A stretch of DNA of 64,000 nt. It comes from Litoreibacter halocynthiae. GTDB taxonomy: Bacteria > Pseudomonadota > Alphaproteobacteria > Rhodobacterales > Rhodobacteraceae. Below the pieces are notes generated by a model. That model was not told where the DNA came from, made no database searches, and saw nothing but the letters and a program-made list of their open reading frames with translations. Shown here piece after piece: positions 1-10,084 of this stretch (position 1 is the first letter of the stretch; the number at the start of each line of letters is the position of its first letter). Position numbers and translations under genes: made by a program. The stretch is from the NCBI RefSeq assembly GCF_004365635.1, contig NZ_SOBH01000003.1, forward strand, positions 620,001-684,000, written 5' to 3'.

Positions 1-1
1 G

Positions 2-454
2 GCGCTGGACGCTTTGATGGATCAGGTACCGCTGGATATGCTGCAACTTCATGGCTCCGAGACCCCAGAGCGTGTGGCAGAGGTGCGTGACCGTTTTGGC
101 CTGCCGGTGATGAAAGCCGTCGGCATCGCCGATGAAGGCGATCTTGCGATGCTGGAGGATTACATGCGTCTGGCCGATCAGATTCTGGTCGATGCCAAGC
201 CGCCGAAAGGCGCTGATCTGCCAGGGGGTAACGGTTTGGCCTTTGACTGGCGTCTGATCGCGGGCCGTCGATGGTCTGTACCATGGATGCTTGCTGGCGG
301 GTTAACGCCTGACAACGTGGCGGAGGCGATCCGTCTGACAGGTGCCAAACAAGTTGACGTGTCCTCGGGTGTGGAAAGCGCGCGCGGCGTCAAAGACGCA
401 GCGCTAATCAAACAGTTTGTGGCTGCAGCCCTCGACGATACACCCAAGCTGTAG
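2..454 (+). CDS. trpF: Phosphoribosylanthranilate isomerase, 3' part
   Basis: This is the C-terminal part of the TIM-barrel enzyme that isomerises phosphoribosylanthranilate to CdRP in tryptophan synthesis. The reading frame is open to the left edge, so the true start lies outside the window; the ATG at 14 is internal. Family landmarks are visible: LQLHGSE near the front, DAKPPKG and LPGGNG in the middle, and the phosphate-binding end LAGGLTPDN followed by DVSSGVE. trpB follows 84 bases later on the same strand, the usual alphaproteobacterial order. Confidence 0.95.
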   Translation, partial: ALDALMDQVPLDMLQLHGSETPERVAEVRDRFGLPVMKAVGIADEGDLAMLEDYMRLADQILVDAKPPKGADLPGGNGLAFDWRLIAGRRWSVPWMLAGGLTPDNVAEAIRLTGAKQVDVSSGVESARGVKDAALIKQFVAAALDDTPKL

Positions 455-538
455 TTTCCGCACCTCGCGTCGGCCTTGCGCTTTACCCCGACGGGTTCAC
501 GGGCTACATCAACAGAGTTGCAACGGGAGTGTTCCAAA

Positions 539-1771
539 ATGCCTGATGATCTGCTGAACAGCTACAAAACCGGCCCTGACGAAAAGGGCCGCTTTGGCGA
601 TTTTGGCGGGCGCTTTGTGTCCGAAACTCTGATGCCGCTGATCCTGGAGCTGGAAGAGCAATACGAGCACGCCAAGACCGACAAGTCCTTCTGGGACGAG
701 ATGGACTTTCTGTGGAAGCATTACGTGGGCCGCCCCTCGCCAATGTATCACGCCGAGCGCCTGTCCGAGCATCTAGGCGGCGCGAAAGTCTACATGAAGC
801 GCGACGAGTTGAACCACACTGGCGCACATAAGATCAACAACGTGTTGGGACAGATCATTCTGGCCCGCCGCATGGGTAAAACGCGCATCATTGCGGAAAC
901 CGGTGCGGGCCAGCATGGCGTTGCCACCGCGACTGTTTGTGCCAAATTCGGCCTGAAATGCGTGGTCTATATGGGCGCGCATGACGTGGAACGTCAGGCC
1001 CCTAACGTGTTCCGCATGCGCCTGCTGGGTGCCGAGGTGGTGTCTGTGACGTCCGGCCGTGGCACGCTGAAAGACGCGATGAACGACGCAATGCGCGACT
1101 GGGTGACCAACGTGCGCGATACGTTCTACTGCATCGGCACGGTCGCCGGCCCGCACCCGTACCCCGCTATGGTTCGCGATTTTCAAGCGATCATAGGCAA
1201 CGAAGCCAAAGAGCAGTTGATGGAGGCCGAAGGCCGTCTGCCCGATACGCTGGTTGCTGCGATCGGCGGCGGCTCCAATGCGATGGGGCTGTTCTTCCCG
1301 TTCCTCGACGATAAGGATGTAGAGATCATCGGCGTCGAAGCTGGCGGCAAGGGCGTGAACGCCAAGATGGAGCATTGCGCGTCTTTGACTGGGGGTCGCC
1401 CCGGCGTGTTGCATGGCAACCGCACCTACCTGCTGCAAGATGATGACGGGCAAATCCTTGAAGGGTTCTCGATTTCCGCTGGTCTGGACTATCCGGGCAT
1501 CGGGCCGGAGCATTCGTGGTTGCACGAAATTGGCCGCGCACAATATGTGGCGATCACCGACAAAGAGGCGCTGGAAGCGTTCCAGCTGTGCTGTTCTTTG
1601 GAAGGGATTATTCCCGCGCTTGAGCCATCCCACGCGCTGGCCCATGTGATGAAGATCGCGCCCGATTTGCCAAAGGATCATATCATCTGCATGAACATGT
1701 GCGGACGCGGTGACAAAGACATCTTCACTGTCGCCCGTGCACTGGGCTTCGAGATGGGCGAATTCGCCTGA
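539..1771 (+). CDS. trpB: Tryptophan synthase beta chain
   Basis: TrpB condenses indole with serine to make tryptophan, using PLP, in a complex with TrpA. The protein is 410 aa, the normal family length. The PLP lysine is Lys98 in the TGAHKINN motif, and the phosphate-binding loop GGGSNAMG lies near residue 243. I chose the ATG at 539 because a GGGAG ribosome-binding site precedes it by about nine bases. The frame is open 21 codons further up, but those residues do not resemble the family. A strong terminator follows. The partner trpA is about 10 kb away on the other strand. Confidence 0.97.
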   Translation: MPDDLLNSYKTGPDEKGRFGDFGGRFVSETLMPLILELEEQYEHAKTDKSFWDEMDFLWKHYVGRPSPMYHAERLSEHLGGAKVYMKRDELNHTGAHKINNVLGQIILARRMGKTRIIAETGAGQHGVATATVCAKFGLKCVVYMGAHDVERQAPNVFRMRLLGAEVVSVTSGRGTLKDAMNDAMRDWVTNVRDTFYCIGTVAGPHPYPAMVRDFQAIIGNEAKEQLMEAEGRLPDTLVAAIGGGSNAMGLFFPFLDDKDVEIIGVEAGGKGVNAKMEHCASLTGGRPGVLHGNRTYLLQDDDGQILEGFSISAGLDYPGIGPEHSWLHEIGRAQYVAITDKEALEAFQLCCSLEGIIPALEPSHALAHVMKIAPDLPKDHIICMNMCGRGDKDIFTVARALGFEMGEFA

Positions 1772-1791
1772 TCGCTTGACCAGACCTAAAG

Positions 1792-1819
1792 AAAAGGCGC
1801 CCTTGGAGGCGCCTTTTTT
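1792..1819 (+). terminator. Rho-independent terminator after trpB
   Basis: The arms AAAAGGCGCC and GGCGCCTTTT form a perfect 10-bp stem with a 6-base loop (CTTGGA), ending in a run of T. It begins about 20 bases after the trpB stop and should end the trpF-trpB transcript. Confidence 0.9.
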
Positions 1820-1845
1820 CGTCTAAGCCGCGCTATGGCGTAGCA

Positions 1846-2223
1846 TTAATTCGCGTCCAGCGCGTTCTTGACCAAAACCTCCAGCGGCACGATATCAAGC
1901 GCTCGCTGATGGGTGGAGGCGAGGCGGATCTTCGGGGCCGCGCCCTCCTCATGGGCTTGCAAAAACCGCGCGGCACATAGGCACCATTGGTCGCCCGGGT
2001 TCAGCCCCGCAAAGCCGTATTCCGGTCGTGGCGTGGACAGGTCGTTGCCGAGATATTTGGAGAAGGCCAGAAACTCGGCGGTCATGATCGCGCAGACCGT
2101 GTGGCTGCCCTGATCCATCGGCCCTGTATCGCAGCACCCATTCCTGAAAAATCCCGTGACGGGGTCGTCAGAGCAGTTTTTCAGCTCGTCGCCCAACACA
2201 TTGAGAGATGGCTCACGTTTCAT
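1846..2223 (-). CDS. DUF2237 family protein
   Basis: This is a 125-aa cytoplasmic protein of the DUF2237 family, whose function is unknown. The family pattern is clear: NVLG near the start, TGFFRNGCCDT, a central HTVCAIMTAEFL, then GNDLSTP and GDQWCLCA, with conserved cysteines that could bind a metal. It lies three bases downstream of the DUF2332 gene and is the last gene of a three-gene leftward operon. Assignment to the family is firm; no reaction can be proposed from the sequence. Confidence 0.85.
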   Translation of the reverse strand: MKREPSLNVLGDELKNCSDDPVTGFFRNGCCDTGPMDQGSHTVCAIMTAEFLAFSKYLGNDLSTPRPEYGFAGLNPGDQWCLCAARFLQAHEEGAAPKIRLASTHQRALDIVPLEVLVKNALDAN

Positions 2224-2226
2224 AGT

Positions 2227-3249
2227 TTAGCTCCAGTTGACCCAACGCCCGTGAAAATCTGCACGGCCCAGATCAAAACCTAGTGCGTCCGGCCAAAGCC
2301 GCAAGGTGAGTTTGGCTCCTTGGCCACCTGCACCGTCATCGGCCTCCATTGAGAACCATGCCAAAGGGGCATCAGGCGTCGCGCGTTCAGCCGCTGACCG
2401 AATGGCGGTCTTGCAGCGGGTTTGCACGGCATCGGGAAAATACTGCCACGCGATTGTGTGAAACAGGAAATGGGTGCTTCCGGTGTAGGTGTGCGCAAGG
2501 CGCGCTTCCAGCCATTCGGCGGCGTCGGCGCGGTCAACGGACGCGCGTGGCAAGGCCAGAGCCGCATTGGTTAGCGCCAGCCGTTCTGGCTGGTCGGCCC
2601 AGAGATAGGCGCGCAGGCGGTCGGCGTCTTCGGCGGTTGTTAACGGGTTCAGATCGACGCCGCGACGCTCCACGACCGAAAACGGGGTATCGCAGGGCGG
2701 TGGGCCGGTCCAGTCAGGCGTCAGGGTTAGGGCAGGCGATTGCGCACCGTAGCTGCGCCCATCCACGGCGACGGCGTAGCGGTCGAAGTTCAGGTTCAGC
2801 CCCGCGCTTGCGCCCAGCTCCGACACGGTTAGGGGCAGGCCAAAATGTGCGCAGGCTTGCAACGCCGCAGGCAGGATCGCCGCGCTGCGCCGCACCTCGT
2901 TTGTCTGTGGCGCGCTGTTGAGGAATGTGTCGATGAAGGACGCCTCGGCCGTCAGGGTTTGCTCGATTGCGTTCCATAGCGTGTCGTCATCCGCAACATG
3001 CGGCGGATAGGCTTTCGCCAACGGGCTGTCCGGCGCGGCCAAGACCAACGCATGCAGCGCGCCAGCCAAGCGCAACGGCACCGAATGCCCCCTTGGGCTA
3101 AGGTCGCCTTCCCAATTGAACAGGCGTTCAGTGAGTGGGGTTGTCGGGCGCAGGCGATCGGCCAACAGCGTCAGCATCCGCGCCATGAAAGGAGAGCCGA
3201 GCGCCTCGCAATGGCCCGCCTGATTGCGCAGCGCGTCGGGTAGGTTCAC
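2227..3249 (-). CDS. DUF2332 family protein
   Basis: This 340-aa protein belongs to DUF2332, an uncharacterised family common in actinobacteria and alphaproteobacteria. Recognisable pieces are the front segment QAGHCEALGSPFMARML, the central ELGASAGLNLNFDRY, which recalls a methyltransferase-like glycine motif, and HTIAWQYFP near residue 285. There is no signal peptide or membrane segment. The start overlaps the stop of the upstream hydrolase gene by four bases (ATGA), so the two are translationally coupled. Confidence 0.82.
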   Translation of the reverse strand: MNLPDALRNQAGHCEALGSPFMARMLTLLADRLRPTTPLTERLFNWEGDLSPRGHSVPLRLAGALHALVLAAPDSPLAKAYPPHVADDDTLWNAIEQTLTAEASFIDTFLNSAPQTNEVRRSAAILPAALQACAHFGLPLTVSELGASAGLNLNFDRYAVAVDGRSYGAQSPALTLTPDWTGPPPCDTPFSVVERRGVDLNPLTTAEDADRLRAYLWADQPERLALTNAALALPRASVDRADAAEWLEARLAHTYTGSTHFLFHTIAWQYFPDAVQTRCKTAIRSAAERATPDAPLAWFSMEADDGAGGQGAKLTLRLWPDALGFDLGRADFHGRWVNWS

Positions 3250-4409
3250 AGGGCCGCCGCAATGGCACGGAACATCGCGACGTTTTCCTCGCTCACACCG
3301 GCCTCGCGAAACTTGCGGTCAGCGGCATTGGTGGCGATGACTACACCCAGCGGACGGTTGATATAGATGTACTGGCCGTAGACGCCACGGGCCATGAACT
3401 CACCCTCGTCCGCGCCCTTGGGGACCCACCATTGAAAGCCGTAGCCAATCGCATCCGGCGCGGTCGGGGCGGTGGCCTCCGTCGAGGCATCGACCCAATC
3501 GGCTGGCACAATCTGTTGACTGTTCAACCGACCCCGTTGCAGGAACATTTGCCCCATGCGGGCATAGTCGCGGGTGGTCATGTTCAACCCGCCAAGCACG
3601 AAGGCCACGCCAACGCCGTCGGTCAGGTAATAGGGGGCCTGTTCCAGCCCCATCGGGCCGATGATTTTCTCGGACATCAAGTCGGGGATGGAGCGGCCCG
3701 TGGCCCCGCGAATGACCATCGACAGCACATGGGTGTCGATGGAGACGTATTGCCATGTTTGCCCGGGTTCGGCGAAGGTTTCGGTCAGGTCTGCGGCAAA
3801 CCCGTCCATCGTGCCACCAAGCGCCAGCACGCGGCCCATGCGGTTGATGTCGGAGGATTTGTCCAGATAGTCCTCGTTGAAGGTCACGCCGGACGACATG
3901 TTCAGCACGTTGCGGATCGTCGACCCGTCATAGGCGGTGCCGATCAGGGCAGGGGCGTATTTGGTCACAGGGTCATCGATCGAGGAGATGGAGCCGTCGT
4001 CGAGCAGCACGCCCATCAGCGCGGACAGATAACTTTTTGCGACCGACCACGATATCCGGCGGTCACCCGCCTCGGTGCCTTTGTAGTAGCTTTCATGCAC
4101 GACCTGCCCGTTCTTGAGGGCCACAAGCGCCGTCACATCGCGGGCTTCAACCCAATCCTGAGTTTGTGCGGGAAGCGTCGCGTCAGGGCCTTTGGGCAAT
4201 GGGCTGGGGGCGGCATCGGGCAAGGTGAGTTCGGTCGACAGGAACGCCTTGTCCATGTGTGAGAAGTTGCCGACGATCTTATCCGGCGCGAACAGAGAGT
4301 TCACCGCCATCAAGCGCGTTAGCTCCTCGCGTTTCCAAATCCCTGCCAGAACCGCGACCACCACCAACAGCGCCACTAGGCGCAACGCCCATTTCAAAAC
4401 TAGTCGCAT
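3246..4409 (-). CDS. Beta-lactamase class C-like serine hydrolase
   Basis: This is a 387-aa penicillin-binding-protein-like serine hydrolase, closest in style to the 6-aminohexanoate-dimer hydrolase/EstB group. An N-terminal hydrophobic segment (about residues 5-24) anchors or exports it, so the catalytic domain should face the periplasm. The catalytic SxxK motif is SVAK at Ser122-Lys125, and a YVS triplet near residue 215 fills the Tyr-x-Asn/Ser position. The substrate cannot be read from sequence; an esterase or amidase role is as likely as beta-lactam hydrolysis. It heads the operon with the DUF2332 and DUF2237 genes. Confidence 0.85.
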   Translation of the reverse strand: MRLVLKWALRLVALLVVVAVLAGIWKREELTRLMAVNSLFAPDKIVGNFSHMDKAFLSTELTLPDAAPSPLPKGPDATLPAQTQDWVEARDVTALVALKNGQVVHESYYKGTEAGDRRISWSVAKSYLSALMGVLLDDGSISSIDDPVTKYAPALIGTAYDGSTIRNVLNMSSGVTFNEDYLDKSSDINRMGRVLALGGTMDGFAADLTETFAEPGQTWQYVSIDTHVLSMVIRGATGRSIPDLMSEKIIGPMGLEQAPYYLTDGVGVAFVLGGLNMTTRDYARMGQMFLQRGRLNSQQIVPADWVDASTEATAPTAPDAIGYGFQWWVPKGADEGEFMARGVYGQYIYINRPLGVVIATNAADRKFREAGVSEENVAMFRAIAAAL

Positions 4410-4434
4410 CTGGTTGTCTCCGGTTGTGGTCAGC

Positions 4435-5109
4435 TCAGTTGAAACGATCCATCAGCTTTTGCAATGGGTTGCGTGTGTCTTCAGGCTCGGGTGTCGCTTC
4501 GGCTTTGGGCGCGGGCTTCAGCTTGCTAGTCGAGGAGCGGGCAGGGGCCACCCGCAAGGCCACGGCATTCAGAAACTTCGCGCTGTCGCCTTCCGCCAGA
4601 TAGGGCGCGCCGTCCGAGACACCGCGCAACACATCGTCGAGCCAGTCTTGTTCCGCCTTGGCAAAGTCGTTCAGCACATAGGACGGCACCTTGTCCTTGT
4701 GGCCGGGATGGCCCACGCCAAGGCGCACGCGGTCGTAATGCGGCCCAATATGCTGGTGGATGGAACGCAGCCCGTTATGCCCCGCATGTCCGCCACCGGA
4801 TTTGCACTTGGTCTTGGCGGGGGCAAGGTCGATCTCGTCATGGAAGACGGTGATGTCGGTGCTGTCGAGCTTGTAGAACCGCATCGCCTCGCCCACGGAC
4901 TGGCCGGAGAGGTTCATGAAGGTGGCGGGCTTGAGCATCATCACCTTCTCGTGGCCAAGGCGGCCTTCGGTGATCAGGCCCTGAAATTTGGATTTCCACG
5001 GCGCAAATCCGTGATCCTCCGCAATGCGGTCCACGGCCATGAAGCCGATATTGTGCCGGTTCTGGCTATATTTTGCGCCCGGATTTCCGAGACCTACGAA
5101 GAGTTTCAT
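4435..5109 (-). CDS. pth: Peptidyl-tRNA hydrolase
   Basis: Pth cleaves peptidyl-tRNA released by stalled ribosomes and is usually essential. The motif VGLGNPGAKYSQNRHNIGF carries the catalytic His19, ATFMNLSGQSVG follows, and FHDEID supplies the acidic residue near 94. The 224-aa length exceeds the usual 190-200 because of an added C-terminal tail (about residues 185-224) rich in Ala, Pro, Lys and Glu, common in alphaproteobacteria and probably flexible. In many relatives rplY lies directly beside pth; here the MgtC-like gene lies between them and rplY is on the same strand 1.8 kb away. Confidence 0.95.
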   Translation of the reverse strand: MKLFVGLGNPGAKYSQNRHNIGFMAVDRIAEDHGFAPWKSKFQGLITEGRLGHEKVMMLKPATFMNLSGQSVGEAMRFYKLDSTDITVFHDEIDLAPAKTKCKSGGGHAGHNGLRSIHQHIGPHYDRVRLGVGHPGHKDKVPSYVLNDFAKAEQDWLDDVLRGVSDGAPYLAEGDSAKFLNAVALRVAPARSSTSKLKPAPKAEATPEPEDTRNPLQKLMDRFN

Positions 5110-5412
5110 GGCGGTGTTTTAGCCTGTCCTCTTAAGCGGGGCCAGAGGGGTGCAGCATTTCGCTCACTGCGATGTTTGGGGCCAACAGGGCGTGGCGATT
5201 TGATCAGGCAGACCGTTGATTGCTATTGATCGAGGCGTCTTGATTACAACCCGCAGTTGGATTGCTGAGCATTAGAGCGTCCGTTTTGCGGACAAAGAAG
5301 CCTTTCACTAAGTTTGACCGAACTTCCGCTGTCGTGAATTCGTACAATCAGTTCATTTCATACACTATCGGCAAGAATTGCAGCATATATAAACAACGGC
5401 TAAAGTCGCTGG
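5110..5412. other. Intergenic stretch without a gene
   Basis: The 303 bases between the divergent pth and MgtC-like genes hold no convincing reading frame. The right half is clearly more AT-rich (around 5330-5400) and probably contains the promoter of the MgtC-like gene. A small hairpin, GTCCG-TTTTG-CGGAC, lies at 5279-5293; it is too weak to call a terminator. Confidence 0.5.
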
Positions 5413-6708
5413 ATGGAAACTGACCCGGAGGCGTTCTACGCATTGATCGAAGCCCTCGGGATTGGGCTCCTCATCGGCATCGAACGCGAACGTAGCAATC
5501 AAACGCCAAGCGAGGGCGCATCGACGGGCGTTCGCACGTTCGCTTTGGCATCGCTGATTGGCGCGATCAGCATGATGACGGGCGGAGTACCCCTGTTGAT
5601 GGTCGCTGTTACTGCAGTTGCAATCGCACGGATTGTATCAGTTGCTCAACAGACCGATCCAAGCATTGGCCTCACGACCAGCCTAGCGCTCGTTTCTGTC
5701 GTACTACTTGGTGCCTTGGCAACGGAAACTGCATTGCTTGCGGCTGGTGTTGCTGTGGTCATAGCGTCTTTGCTTGCCGCACGCGAAATGCTACGCGGAT
5801 TCAGCCGGTCGGTTCTAACTGCGGTAGAGCTGCGGGACGGGCTCATCCTTGGTGTGTCGGTCTTGGTAGTACTGCCGATCCTGCCCAACCATGAGATCGG
5901 TCCTGGCGGAGCGCTCAATCCGCGCTCGCTCTTCGTCATCGTTGTTGTCATCATGTTGATCAGCGCAGCAGGCCATATTGCAACACGCATTATCGGAGCG
6001 CGTCTCGGATTACCGGTTAGCGGATTTTTGTCTGGGTTCGTTTCGAGTACATCCACAATTCTGGCGCTTAGTCAGCGTGCCGTTGAAAAACCGGAAGACG
6101 CACAAAGCGCCGCTGCCGGGGCGACACTTTCGTCGGTCTCTTCACTAATCCAGATCGGAATCATCCTGCTGGCACTGAGCCCTCCCATGTTTACAGTCGG
6201 CCTTCCCTTGCTGTTCGGAGCGGGTCTCGCTGCGGCACTGCACGGTGCTGCGATTTTTTTCCTAGCGCTGCACCGCAAAGTTGAACCAGCGATACTGGAA
6301 CTGCCTTCGCAGGTCTTTTCGGTCAAAGGTGCAGTCAGTTTCGCGCTCATCGTTGCTATCGTCATGCTGGCTTCTGCGACGCTCAATGATTTGTTCGGAA
6401 ACAGAGCGGTACTTGCGACGGTTGGGCTTGCCGGAGTGGTCAGCACCAATTCCGCGACTGTTGCTCTTGCCTCTCTTGTAACGGTCGGGCAGATCTCCGC
6501 TGTGGATGCAGCGCTGCCGCTAGCAGCCGCGCTGACTGCAAACACCATCGCTCGCCTTTTGATTGCATGGCGGGGGGGAAACGTCACATTCCGAAGAACT
6601 GTTGCATTTGGCCTCGCGCTTCAGCTCGCGGCGCTCTGGTTGTCTTGGTGGCTGGCTGAAATTCTCCGCGCTTGGTTTGCTGAATGGTCCGCGATCATTC
6701 CTCAATAA
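5413..6708 (+). CDS. MgtC/SapB-DUF4010 family membrane protein
   Basis: This is a 431-aa inner-membrane protein. The N-terminal part is an MgtC/SapB domain with the hallmark GIGLLIGIERER near residues 16-27, and the rest is the DUF4010 membrane domain with SGFVSSTSTILALSQ near residues 208-222. Roughly twelve hydrophobic segments span the length. MgtC proteins are linked to magnesium limitation, but the role of the fused DUF4010 type is unknown. Base composition is a little lower in GC and less biased than its neighbours, and it separates pth from rplY, which often lie together, so insertion is possible. Confidence 0.85.
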   Translation: METDPEAFYALIEALGIGLLIGIERERSNQTPSEGASTGVRTFALASLIGAISMMTGGVPLLMVAVTAVAIARIVSVAQQTDPSIGLTTSLALVSVVLLGALATETALLAAGVAVVIASLLAAREMLRGFSRSVLTAVELRDGLILGVSVLVVLPILPNHEIGPGGALNPRSLFVIVVVIMLISAAGHIATRIIGARLGLPVSGFLSGFVSSTSTILALSQRAVEKPEDAQSAAAGATLSSVSSLIQIGIILLALSPPMFTVGLPLLFGAGLAAALHGAAIFFLALHRKVEPAILELPSQVFSVKGAVSFALIVAIVMLASATLNDLFGNRAVLATVGLAGVVSTNSATVALASLVTVGQISAVDAALPLAAALTANTIARLLIAWRGGNVTFRRTVAFGLALQLAALWLSWWLAEILRAWFAEWSAIIPQ

Positions 6709-6892
6709 ATGCACTGGTACGACTTACGCCGGCTCATTAAATATACGGAAATGCAGACTTTCAAACAGTTTGCAGCATCGGTCATTTTTGGGCTCAAAGA
6801 AGACATTCCCCAAACTTTGTTCAAATTATGCTTGGGACTTAGGCCGATGAGTGCTGCAAAAGAGAACACTTCTTAAAAGCTGACGGAAAACG

Positions 6893-6923
6893 AAAAACGC
6901 GCGCCCCGTGAAGGCCGCGCGTT
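6893..6923 (-). terminator. Rho-independent terminator after rplY
   Basis: Read on the minus strand, arms AACGCGCG and CGCGCGTT form an 8-bp GC-rich stem around a 12-base loop, followed by TTTTT (the A-run at 6893-6897). It lies 30 bases past the rplY stop. Confidence 0.8.
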
Positions 6924-6952
6924 CTAAGATTGTTGCTTGAAGCGGGAGAAGA

Positions 6953-7612
6953 TTACTCTTCTGTCGTCTCGTCAACTGTTGGCACTTCGACGCTTTCATC
7001 GTCTTCGCCATCCTCGTCCTCATCTTCACCAGCAGATTTCAGGCTGGATGGGGCGGACAGAGTCGCGATTACGAAGTCGCGGTCGATGGTGGCTTTCGCG
7101 CCAGCAGGCAGTTTCACCGAGGAAATGGAGATGTTGTCGCCAACTTCGGCCTCGGAGACATCGATGGTGATGCTATCCGGGATATCGCCCGCGGTGACCA
7201 TCAGTTCAACTTCCGGACGCACCAGCGTCAGTGTCCCGCCTTTTTTCAGGCCGGGGGAGACGTCTTCACCCACAACATCAACGTGAATGAACAGGTTGAT
7301 TTTGGTGGTGCGGTTCAGGCGCATGAAGTCAATATGCGTCGGCAGGTCTTTGACCAGATCGCGCTGCACATTCCGGCAGATGACACGAACGTCGTCTTGG
7401 CCTTCGATTTTCATGTTTTGCAGCGTCGACATGTAACGGCCTGCGCGCAGTTGCTTCAACAGCGAGTTGAACGGGATCTGGATGGGTTGCGGATCTTGAC
7501 CGCCGCCATACACGATACCTGGCACCATGCCGTTACGGCGTGCTGCGCGAGCGGCCCCCTTGCCCGTCCCCGCGCGTGCCTCGACTTCAAGATCAGGGAT
7601 CTTACCAGCCAT
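6953..7612 (-). CDS. rplY: 50S ribosomal protein L25 / stress protein Ctc
   Basis: L25 of the long Ctc type binds 5S rRNA in the large subunit. The 219-aa product has the N-terminal L25 domain with [21 protein letters not shown] and the C-terminal TL5-like domain with [12 protein letters not shown]. It ends in an acidic tail rich in Glu and Asp (about residues 195-219), typical of alphaproteobacteria. I chose the ATG at 7612 because it begins with the family sequence [13 protein letters not shown] and has an AAGGAA site upstream; the frame is open to 7741 without family similarity. A terminator follows. Confidence 0.95.
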   Translation of the reverse strand: MAGKIPDLEVEARAGTGKGAARAARRNGMVPGIVYGGGQDPQPIQIPFNSLLKQLRAGRYMSTLQNMKIEGQDDVRVICRNVQRDLVKDLPTHIDFMRLNRTTKINLFIHVDVVGEDVSPGLKKGGTLTLVRPEVELMVTAGDIPDSITIDVSEAEVGDNISISSVKLPAGAKATIDRDFVIATLSAPSSLKSAGEDEDEDGEDDESVEVPTVDETTEE

Positions 7613-7726
7613 GACTATATTCCTTTTCAAAGTTAGTGCGGCTGCCTCCAAGGGTGTCGGGCCGCGTGAAGAGTGCCGTATAGGAGGGAATCGCCTGCTT
7701 GGAAAGGGGTTTCCTGAGGATTCGGA

Positions 7727-8896
7727 TTGCGAGTCACCCAAGGTGACGCTAGCGCTGTGGCCATGTCCGTATTGAACGCTTTGCGCCTGTCACACATCCC
7801 CGCCTTGGCCTTTGCCATTCTTGGCCTTTACTGGGGCAGCTTCGCCGCCTTCGTGCCGCTCTTGAAAGAGCGTGTCGGCGCGGGAGATGCGTTGTTTGGC
7901 CTGCTGCTGTTGGGTACCGCCTGCGGCTTGGCGACGACGATGTGGTTCGCACCTGTCGTTGACCGTTGGTTGGGGCGTTGGTCCATGGGGGTGAGCGCCC
8001 TTGCGCTGGCCGTCGCGTTCCTGTTGCCGGGGGTTGTGACCAGCCCGACGGGGTTCTTTCTGGCGATGTTTGCCTGCGGGCTGGCCTCCGGCCTGACCGA
8101 CGTGATCATGAACGCCCGCGTGTCCGATCTGGAGGCGCAATCCGGGCGCTCCCTGATGAACGCCAACCACGGGTCGTTTTCGCTGGCCTATGCCGTCGGG
8201 GCGTTCGCTACAGGGTTAGCACGAGAGGCGGCGGTGCAGCCCGGAGTTTTGTTCGCAGTGCTGGCGCTTGGTGTGTTGCTGCTCCTGCGCAGGCTTCGGA
8301 TGGAGCCCGCGACAACATCTGACGACACCACGCCCGCATCATTGCCGTGGGGCATCGTGATCTTGTGCGGTGCGGTGGTGCTGATTGCCTTCATGTCCGA
8401 GGCCGCTGTTGAGACATGGTCCGCCTTGCATGTCGAACGCACGTTGGGCGGGGGCGCCGCAGAGGGCGCGTTTGGGCCGACGATGCTGGGACTGACCATG
8501 GCCGTGGGCCGTTTCGGGGGGCAGGCCGTCAGCGAACGGCTGAGCGACACCAGCGTGATTTTATGGGCCACGATGCTGGCCGTGGCAGGCACGGCTTTGG
8601 TGGTGATCGCCCCCGTGCCATTGGTCGCCTATCTGGGCTTTGGCACGATGGGCCTGGGCATATCGGTGATCGGCCCGCTTGGGCTCGCCTTGGTTGGCCG
8701 CCTGGTTCCACCCACGTTGCGCACGGTCGCGATCTCGCGCACGGCGGTGTTGGGGTTCTTGGGCTTCTTTGCCGCGCCCACCATCATGGGCTTTGTATCC
8801 GAAGGCTACGGCTTGCGCGCCGCCTTCGCGGCGGTCGCGCTGTTGTTGTTGTTGCTTCTGCCGCTGGTCTTTGCGCTGCGTAGGCGCGGGGCCTAA
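7727..8896 (+). CDS. MFS transporter
   Basis: This is a major facilitator superfamily carrier of the inner membrane with about twelve hydrophobic segments. The first begins [19 protein letters not shown] and the pore region carries the small-residue motif MNARVSDLE after TM4. The type resembles YbjJ-like/fucose-permease-like carriers of unknown substrate. Two starts compete: TTG at 7727 has a GAGGA ribosome site six bases upstream, while ATG at 7763 gives a 377-aa protein without a good site. It diverges from rplY and converges on the lactate dehydrogenase-like gene. The substrate is unknown. Confidence 0.85.
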   Translation: MRVTQGDASAVAMSVLNALRLSHIPALAFAILGLYWGSFAAFVPLLKERVGAGDALFGLLLLGTACGLATTMWFAPVVDRWLGRWSMGVSALALAVAFLLPGVVTSPTGFFLAMFACGLASGLTDVIMNARVSDLEAQSGRSLMNANHGSFSLAYAVGAFATGLAREAAVQPGVLFAVLALGVLLLLRRLRMEPATTSDDTTPASLPWGIVILCGAVVLIAFMSEAAVETWSALHVERTLGGGAAEGAFGPTMLGLTMAVGRFGGQAVSERLSDTSVILWATMLAVAGTALVVIAPVPLVAYLGFGTMGLGISVIGPLGLALVGRLVPPTLRTVAISRTAVLGFLGFFAAPTIMGFVSEGYGLRAAFAAVALLLLLLLPLVFALRRRGA

Positions 8897-8904
8897 GCCC
8901 CGTT

Positions 8905-10068
8905 TTAGGCCCAGTCGCCGTAAAAGTCGCGCGGCACCAGCAGATTGTGTTTGCCAAGGTCTTGCACATTTTTCTCGCCACACAGGGCCATTGTGACGTC
9001 GAGTTCCTTATGAATGACGCGTAAGGCTTCCTCGACCCCGTGCTGGCCCATGGCGCCTAGGCCGTAGACAAACGCGCGCCCGATATAGGTGCCGGTCGCG
9101 CCCATCGCCAAGGCCTTGAGGACGTCCTGGCCGGAGCGGATACCGCTGTCCAGATGCACCTCGATCTTGTCGCCCACGGCGTCCATGATCGACGGCAACG
9201 CCTTGATCGAGGACATCGCCCCGTCCAACTGCCGCCCGCCATGGTTGGAAACCACAATCGCGTCGGCGCCGACGTTCAGGGCCATCTTGGCGTCGTCGGC
9301 ATCGAGGATGCCTTTGAGGATCAGCGGGCCGCCCCAAAGGTCCTTGATCTCTTTGACGTAGTCCCAGTCCAATTGCGGATCGAAACTTTCCGCCGCCCAG
9401 ACCGACAGCGAACTCATGTCGCTGACCCCGTCGATATGGCCGATGATATTGCCAAAGCTGCGACGCTTGGTTTGCATCATCTGCATGCCCCACCGCCATT
9501 TCGTGGCAAGGTCCAGCAACGTATATGGCGACAGCTTGATCGGAACGGTCAGGCCGTTCTTGATGTCCTTGTGGCGCTGCCCCAGAATTTGCAGGTCCAG
9601 CGTCAGCACCAAGGCGGAGCATCCGGCGTCCTTGGCGCGTTGGATGGCGCGTTTGGTGAACTCGCGGTCGCGCATGACGTAGAGCTGGAACCAAAACGGC
9701 TTGGACGTGTTCTCGGCCACGTCTTCGAGCGAGCAGACGGACATGGTGGACAGGGTAAACGGCACGCCGAATTTCTCGGCGGCCTTGGCGGCGAGGATTT
9801 CACCGTCCGCATGCTGCATACCGGTGGAGCCGACGGGCGCAAGGGCCACGGGCATGGCAACGTCCTGCCCGATCATCTTGCTGGCGGTGCTGCGGCCCGT
9901 CATGTCGACGGCCACCCGCTGGCGCAGTTTGATCAGGTCGAAGTCGGAGGAGTTCTCGCGGAAAGTCTGCTCGGTCCAGCTGCCGCTTTCGCAATAATCA
10001 TAGAACATCTTCGGCGTGCGCCGCTTGTAGATGCGCTTCAGGTCGTCGATTTCAGTGATCTTAGCCAT
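8905..10068 (-). CDS. lldD: FMN-dependent L-lactate dehydrogenase / alpha-hydroxy-acid oxidase family
   Basis: This is a flavoenzyme that oxidises L-lactate or another 2-hydroxy acid at the membrane or in the cytoplasm. The 387-aa protein shows the family landmarks: ALAPVGSTGMQHADGE for FMN binding, the lysine in LILKGI (about 252), and the catalytic base His276 in SNHGGRQLDGA. The ATG at 10068 gives MAKITEIDDL, a common roseobacter start. Lactate is the best guess, but glycolate or mandelate-type substrates are not excluded. A perfect inverted repeat just upstream (10085-10117) resembles a GntR/LldR operator. Confidence 0.9.
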   Translation of the reverse strand: MAKITEIDDLKRIYKRRTPKMFYDYCESGSWTEQTFRENSSDFDLIKLRQRVAVDMTGRSTASKMIGQDVAMPVALAPVGSTGMQHADGEILAAKAAEKFGVPFTLSTMSVCSLEDVAENTSKPFWFQLYVMRDREFTKRAIQRAKDAGCSALVLTLDLQILGQRHKDIKNGLTVPIKLSPYTLLDLATKWRWGMQMMQTKRRSFGNIIGHIDGVSDMSSLSVWAAESFDPQLDWDYVKEIKDLWGGPLILKGILDADDAKMALNVGADAIVVSNHGGRQLDGAMSSIKALPSIMDAVGDKIEVHLDSGIRSGQDVLKALAMGATGTYIGRAFVYGLGAMGQHGVEEALRVIHKELDVTMALCGEKNVQDLGKHNLLVPRDFYGDWA

Positions 10069-10084
10069 TTTCCAGCCCTTACCG

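Noticed and set aside
773-1681. A 302-codon minus-strand frame opposite trpB
   Set aside because: It is a shadow of trpB without any start signal or family resemblance.
5279-5293. Hairpin GTCCG-TTTTG-CGGAC as a terminator
   Set aside because: A five-pair stem without a T-run is too weak, and no transcript is known to end there: it lies between divergent genes.
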